A program made the position numbers and the translations under genes. Of a stretch of DNA of 31,119 nucleotides, positions 29,961 to 31,119 are shown piece after piece (within the stretch, counting starts at the first letter, position 1; each line of letters begins with the position of its first letter). The DNA is from a virus. Below the pieces are notes generated by a model. The model searched no databases and was not told the DNA's origin. It saw only the letters and a program-made list of their open reading frames with translations. The DNA lies in IMG/VR virus record IMGVR_UViG_3300043410_000327, positions 1 to 31,119 of that record; one strand, written 5' to 3'.

Positions 29961-30007
29961 GCGGCGGCGCGAAAATGTAGAACCCCCGCTTTTACCTTTC
30001 GCGGCGG
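29961..30007. repeat. GCGGCGG direct repeats with CGCGAAA/TTTCGCG inverted repeat
   Basis: GCGGCGG occurs at 29961-29967 and 30001-30007. CGCGAAA (29968-29974) and TTTCGCG (29997-30003) form a 7-bp inverted repeat with a 22-nt loop. This island is GC-rich in an AT-rich intergenic region between the holin promoter and the small zinc-ribbon gene. Function unknown. Confidence 0.45.
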
Positions 30008-30021
30008 TATGTATATAAAAT

Positions 30022-30035
30022 GGGCGCAAACGCCC
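30022..30035 (-). terminator. GC hairpin after the small zinc-ribbon gene
   Basis: GGGCG and CGCCC with a 4-nt loop, beginning 5 nt after the stop codon at 30041; on the minus strand it is followed by ATTTTATAT, giving a short U-rich tail. Likely a rho-independent terminator. Confidence 0.65.
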
Positions 30036-30040
30036 CCTAT

Positions 30041-30232
30041 CTACCATTTCCGCAAAGGGCAGAATGCATCTTCAAGTTTTGTCTTTAATTCTACAAAGCA
30101 GTGACACATCTTGCATTGCTTGATAACATTAAGATGTTCACATTCACCGCATATTTCTAATCTCTTTTGTCGTACTTCTTCCATAGTCCAATTGTCTTTA
30201 TTTAATAAGTCCCATGGCTTGACTGGTCGCAT
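30041..30232 (-). CDS. Small zinc-ribbon-like phage protein (DUF6171-like)
   Basis: 63 aa. MRPVKPWDLLNKDNW is followed by RLEICGECEHL, then QCKMCHCFVELKTKLEDA, and FCPLRKW at the end. Two CxxC-type pairs plus further Cys/His suggest one zinc site. This form is common among tailed phages as a conserved small protein of unknown function. AAAGGAAAAG precedes the ATG at 30232. The reading frame remains open upstream to 30328 and holds a second CKNC, so an N-terminally longer form is possible but less likely. A terminator follows. Confidence 0.78.
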   Translation of the reverse strand: MRPVKPWDLLNKDNWTMEEVRQKRLEICGECEHLNVIKQCKMCHCFVELKTKLEDAFCPLRKW

Positions 30233-30253
30233 ATTCTTTTCCTTTCTATGGCT

Positions 30254-30273
30254 GCTCGTGCTCCGCACTGAGC
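30254..30273 (-). promoter_or_regulatory. Stem-loop in the leader of the small zinc-ribbon gene
   Basis: GCTC and GTGC pair with GCAC and GAGC around a 3-nt loop, giving 8 bp with one bulged base. It lies about 20 nt before the start codon and just upstream of AAAGGA. No U-tract follows, so a leader structure is more likely than a terminator. Confidence 0.4.
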
Positions 30274-30321
30274 GCCCCCAGGGAGAACTATTTATACCCC
30301 CGCAATTCTTACAACTCACAA

Positions 30322-30350
30322 TTGACAAGTATATCTCACAATGCTATTAT
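30322..30350 (+). promoter_or_regulatory. Consensus leaderless promoter
   Basis: TTGACA (30322-30327), 17-nt spacer and TATTAT (30345-30350) with TGC before it, then 6 nt to the ATG at 30357. It is the clearest leaderless promoter in the window because both elements match well. Confidence 0.82.
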
Positions 30351-30356
30351 GTATGC

Positions 30357-30692
30357 ATGATTAGGTCAAAGACAATAGAGAATGGAATCGTAGAAGTAAA
30401 GTCAACCATGAGAATAGATCATCGTAAGGCAGATCTTCTTACTGTGCATATTGGACATAATGCTTTTTGTGATTTTCCCTCTACCGTCGAACTTGCCTTA
30501 AGCAATGGATATGAATTTCTCATAGAACCTGTACCTGAATTCATGGAATGGGCTGTTCTCATTGATGACTCAGAAGAAATGAGATATTACAACATGAGAA
30601 GTGAAACACATTCAGGACTTGTGATGACTTATAGAAATGTTCCTATTGCTGCCTTGGCAAAATTCATAAATATTTATAGAGAACGCTATTAA
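30357..30692 (+). CDS. Small cytoplasmic protein of unknown function
   Basis: 111 aa. No family was recognised. It has alternating strands and helices (GIVEVKSTMRIDHRKADLL, ELALSNGYEFLIEPVPEF, PIAALAKFINIYRERY), no membrane segment and one Cys. The frame is open further upstream to 30111, but the strong promoter 6 nt before the ATG at 30357 fixes the start and makes the transcript leaderless. Its stop codon overlaps the stop of the convergent small cysteine-rich gene. As a promoter-proximal plus-strand gene it may be expressed early, which is inference. Confidence 0.8.
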   Translation: MIRSKTIENGIVEVKSTMRIDHRKADLLTVHIGHNAFCDFPSTVELALSNGYEFLIEPVPEFMEWAVLIDDSEEMRYYNMRSETHSGLVMTYRNVPIAALAKFINIYRERY

Positions 30693-30820
30693 CCCCATTT
30701 GAATAATGGACATGTAGCAAGTCTTATGTTAATGAAATCCTTTATTTCCATTTTAGCAACTGTGCAATAACTACCATCTCTCTTATCGCACATCAGACAA
30801 TAATTGACACGACTTTCCAT
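30689..30820 (-). CDS. Tiny cysteine-rich zinc-binding protein
   Basis: 43 aa, too short for most gene callers. It reads MESRVNYCLMCDKRDGSYC, then TVAKMEIKDFINIRLATC, then PLFKWG. Cys8, Cys11, Cys19 and Cys37 could bind one zinc. The C-terminus (ATCPLFKW) resembles the end of the 63-aa zinc-ribbon protein (AFCPLRKW), so the two may be distant relatives. The ATG is 6 nt after a TACAAT box, again with no ribosome-binding site. The stop codon overlaps the stop of the plus-strand gene. Confidence 0.62.
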   Translation of the reverse strand: MESRVNYCLMCDKRDGSYCTVAKMEIKDFINIRLATCPLFKWG

Positions 30821-30826
30821 ATGCTT

Positions 30827-30832
30827 ATTGTA
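30827..30832 (-). promoter_or_regulatory. -10 box, leaderless start
   Basis: TACAAT on the minus strand, 6 nt before the ATG at 30820, with TTAAAC as a possible -35 at 17 nt. Confidence 0.5.
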
Positions 30833-30866
30833 TACCCGATTATTTAAAAGTTTAAAAAATTTTTAT

Positions 30867-30882
30867 GTATCGTATTAGATAC
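30867..30882. repeat. Short inverted repeat
   Basis: GTATC and GATAC around GTATTA. It lies between the divergent tiny genes at 30820 and 30896 and could be an operator; it may also be chance in AT-rich DNA. Confidence 0.3.
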
Positions 30883-30895
30883 GCTATACCTTATC

Positions 30896-31048
30896 ATGTC
30901 TAATATCCTTGACATTATCTCTACCGTCGTTATTAAAATGTTATATTTCATATTCTACAAAAGTTTAATATTTTGCTTAGATGTACGGTACGCAAAATGT
31001 AACGAATGTCCGAATTGTCATAGACCGCACACAAATGTCCAAACGTGA
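30896..31048 (+). CDS. Possible tiny membrane protein with cysteine cluster
   Basis: 50 aa. It begins MSNILDIISTVVIKMLYFIF (a likely membrane segment over residues ~5-28) and ends with KCNECPNCHRPHTNVQT, where three cysteines and a histidine could bind zinc. A TATACC box lies 5 nt before the ATG and there is no clear ribosome-binding site. Short length and AT-rich sequence make the call uncertain, but the C-x2-C-x2-CH pattern and the neighbouring cysteine-rich genes favour it. Confidence 0.4.
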   Translation: MSNILDIISTVVIKMLYFIFYKSLIFCLDVRYAKCNECPNCHRPHTNVQT

Positions 31049-31081
31049 TGTAGACCACAGAAAAAACTTTGCGAATGTCCG
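31004..31081. repeat. Repeated AATGTCC motif
   Basis: GAATGTCCG occurs at 31004-31012 and 31073-31081, with a related AAATGTCC at 31033-31040. TAGACCgCAC and TAGACCaCAG at 31021 and 31051 are spaced by the same 30 nt as the first two AATGTCC copies. The first and last copies are both followed by two bases and TTGTC. A set of protein-binding sites just upstream of the promoter at 31091 is possible. Confidence 0.45.
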
Positions 31082-31090
31082 TTTTGTCTC

Positions 31091-31119
31091 TTGACTTTTT
31101 GAGGATGGTGTGCTAGGCT
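31091..31119 (+). promoter_or_regulatory. Possible promoter at the right edge
   Basis: TTGACT (31091-31096), 17-nt spacer and TAGGCT (31114-31119), preceded by TGC. The hexamer ends at the last base of the window, so the gene it serves cannot be seen. It could read into the next region rightward. Confidence 0.45.

Noticed and set aside
27787-30040. tRNA genes in the intergenic gaps
   Set aside because: No cloverleaf with a T-loop GTTCGA-type motif and matching acceptor stem was seen in these gaps.

Overview
The window is part of a tailed double-stranded DNA phage (Caudoviricetes) genome. It holds a portal gene at the left end, a very large block of receptor-binding and tail-fibre genes, two nucleotide-metabolism genes (a class II ribonucleotide reductase and thyX), and a lysis-type membrane gene group. 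The host is inferred, not shown. Many genes start directly behind a TATAAT box with 6-7 nt to the ATG, which is the geometry of leaderless transcription common in Actinobacteria, and the holin resembles the small r1t-type holins of actinophages. With the moderate-to-low G+C content, this suggests a phage of a low-GC (for example freshwater) actinobacterium.

Layout. 1-5856, minus strand: start of a probable prohead/XkdF-like gene (cut by the window edge), PBSX-type portal, a 133-aa protein of unknown function, and a 1224-aa LamG-containing virion protein. 5915-7858, minus: adenosylcobalamin-dependent ribonucleotide reductase with its own promoter, palindromic operator candidate and 3' hairpin. 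7974-27786, minus: about 20 kb of 29 tightly packed virion genes, mostly adhesins and fibre segments. Six encode glycine-rich (polyglycine-sandwich-like) adhesins, and most others fall into paralogous sets. 27954-29085, plus: thyX and an overlapping HNH endonuclease gene behind a consensus promoter. 28865-29887, minus: holin, four-helix membrane protein and a membrane-anchored coiled-coil protein. 29888-31119: small genes on both strands, including tiny cysteine-rich zinc-ribbon-like proteins, and short repeats near the right end.

How it works together. The fibre block is divided into about a dozen short transcription units. Within units, genes are coupled by TAATG, ATGA or GTGA overlaps. Between units, an extended -10 box (TGATATAAT) lies in the few bases between stop and start codons, sometimes overlapping the stop, and the first gene begins about 6 nt after it. 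Two gene cassettes in the block appear to have been duplicated and to have diverged. The most interesting system here is this modular array of promoter-tagged adhesin cassettes, which may let the phage reshuffle and separately express receptor-binding proteins.

No tRNA, rRNA, CRISPR array, transposase, integrase or reverse transcriptase was recognised. All assignments come from reading the sequence; no database search was run.
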